Below are positions 12,284 through 12,369 of a stretch of DNA of 12,369 nucleotides, in pieces. The position numbers were made by a program, and so were the translations under genes. This DNA comes from DASPTH01 sp046727575 (lineage in GTDB: Bacteria; Actinomycetota; Acidimicrobiia; IMCC26256; DASPTH01): positions 1 through 12,369 of the forward strand of contig JBKPCV010000115.1 in the NCBI GenBank assembly GCA_046727575.1, in the 5' to 3' direction. Below the pieces are notes generated by a model. That model had not been told where the DNA came from and searched no databases. It saw only the letters and a list, made by a program, of their open reading frames with translations. Numbering within the stretch: the first letter of the stretch is position 1; the number at the start of each line of letters is the position of its first letter.

Positions 12284-12369
12284 GCCGGTCGTCGCGATCG
12301 TGGGCCGTCCCAATGTGGGGAAGTCGACGCTCGTCAACCGGTTCGTCGGTCGCCGCGACGCGATCGTGG
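12273..12369 (+). CDS. der: GTPase Der (EngA), N-terminal fragment
   Basis: The first 32 codons of the double-GTPase Der, which acts in 50S ribosomal subunit assembly; the gene runs off the window. The N-terminus is VSKLPVVAIVGRPNVGKSTL, with the G1/P-loop GRPNVGKS at residues 11-18, then VNRFVGRRDAIV, leading toward switch I. The GTG at 12273 gives the usual family N-terminus a few residues before the P-loop. It has no clear Shine-Dalgarno sequence and lies 58 nt after the DUF512 stop, inside the last degenerate copy of the tandem repeat. A DUF512 gene next to der is a conserved pairing. Confidence 0.95.
   Translation, partial: MSKLPVVAIVGRPNVGKSTLVNRFVGRRDAIV

Noticed and set aside
10784..12337. 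The ispH frame stays open upstream, which would give an 839-residue fusion protein on the minus strand.
   Set aside because: The extra N-terminal part is antisense to the DUF512 gene, is rich in Arg/His/Asp/Pro in the way of GC-rich shadow frames, and shows no family motif. IspH begins naturally at 10783 behind a promoter-like box.
1..12369. A search for mobile elements, phage genes, CRISPR, tRNA or rRNA genes, and defence or biosynthetic systems.
   Set aside because: Every stretch over about 100 bases is covered by a recognised chromosomal gene. I saw no transposase, integrase, terminal inverted repeat, att-like repeat, spaced repeat array or tRNA-like cloverleaf.

Overview
The window reads as chromosomal, very GC-rich (strong third-position G/C, many GTG starts) actinobacterial DNA. 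A DUF2510 domain, which is largely restricted to Actinomycetota, a condensin/chorismate/CMP-kinase gene order and a set of apparently leaderless genes all point that way. Acidimicrobiia or a related deep-branching actinobacterial lineage is my best guess, but this rests on gene content and not on a phylogeny. All recognisable genes are intact and look like housekeeping genes. I see no mobile element, phage gene, CRISPR array, tRNA, rRNA or defence island.

Layout. Positions 1-620 (+) hold the tail of a membrane protein (possibly an M50 site-2 protease) overlapping a small HD-domain protein. Positions 637-2312 (-) hold trpS and, overlapping its stop, a TMEM175-like (DUF1211) channel protein. 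From 2394 a long + strand series runs scpA, scpB, rluB, aroH (chorismate mutase, GTG start), tyrA, aroA, cmk, plsC and a CPBP-protease fusion, ending at 9796. ispH (-, 9818-10783) converges on that series. Divergent from ispH is a PDZ/radical-SAM-like DUF512 protein (10826-12214), followed by a 15-bp tandem repeat and the first 32 codons of der.

How it works together. scpA/scpB encode the non-SMC condensin subunits and rluB modifies 23S rRNA. aroA makes EPSP on the way to chorismate, and aroH and tyrA take chorismate to prephenate and then toward tyrosine. cmk supplies (d)CDP, plsC makes phosphatidic acid, ispH finishes the MEP isoprenoid pathway and der is a ribosome-assembly GTPase. Genes inside the transcription units are tightly packed: six junctions are 4-bp ATGA/GTGA stop-start overlaps.

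The most interesting features are non-coding or very small. Five unit-initial genes (trpS, scpA, aroH, ispH, DUF512) each have a TA-N-(C/A)-CT hexamer ending exactly 7-8 nt before the start codon, the geometry of a -10 box for leaderless mRNA. At the DUF512-der junction, a minisatellite appears to have expanded an ancestral GTGA overlap. It leaves a 21-codon mini-ORF (repeat peptides GEPGR/GEPGL/GEPGA) that overlaps the DUF512 stop by GTGA at its 5' end and the der start by GTGA at its 3' end.
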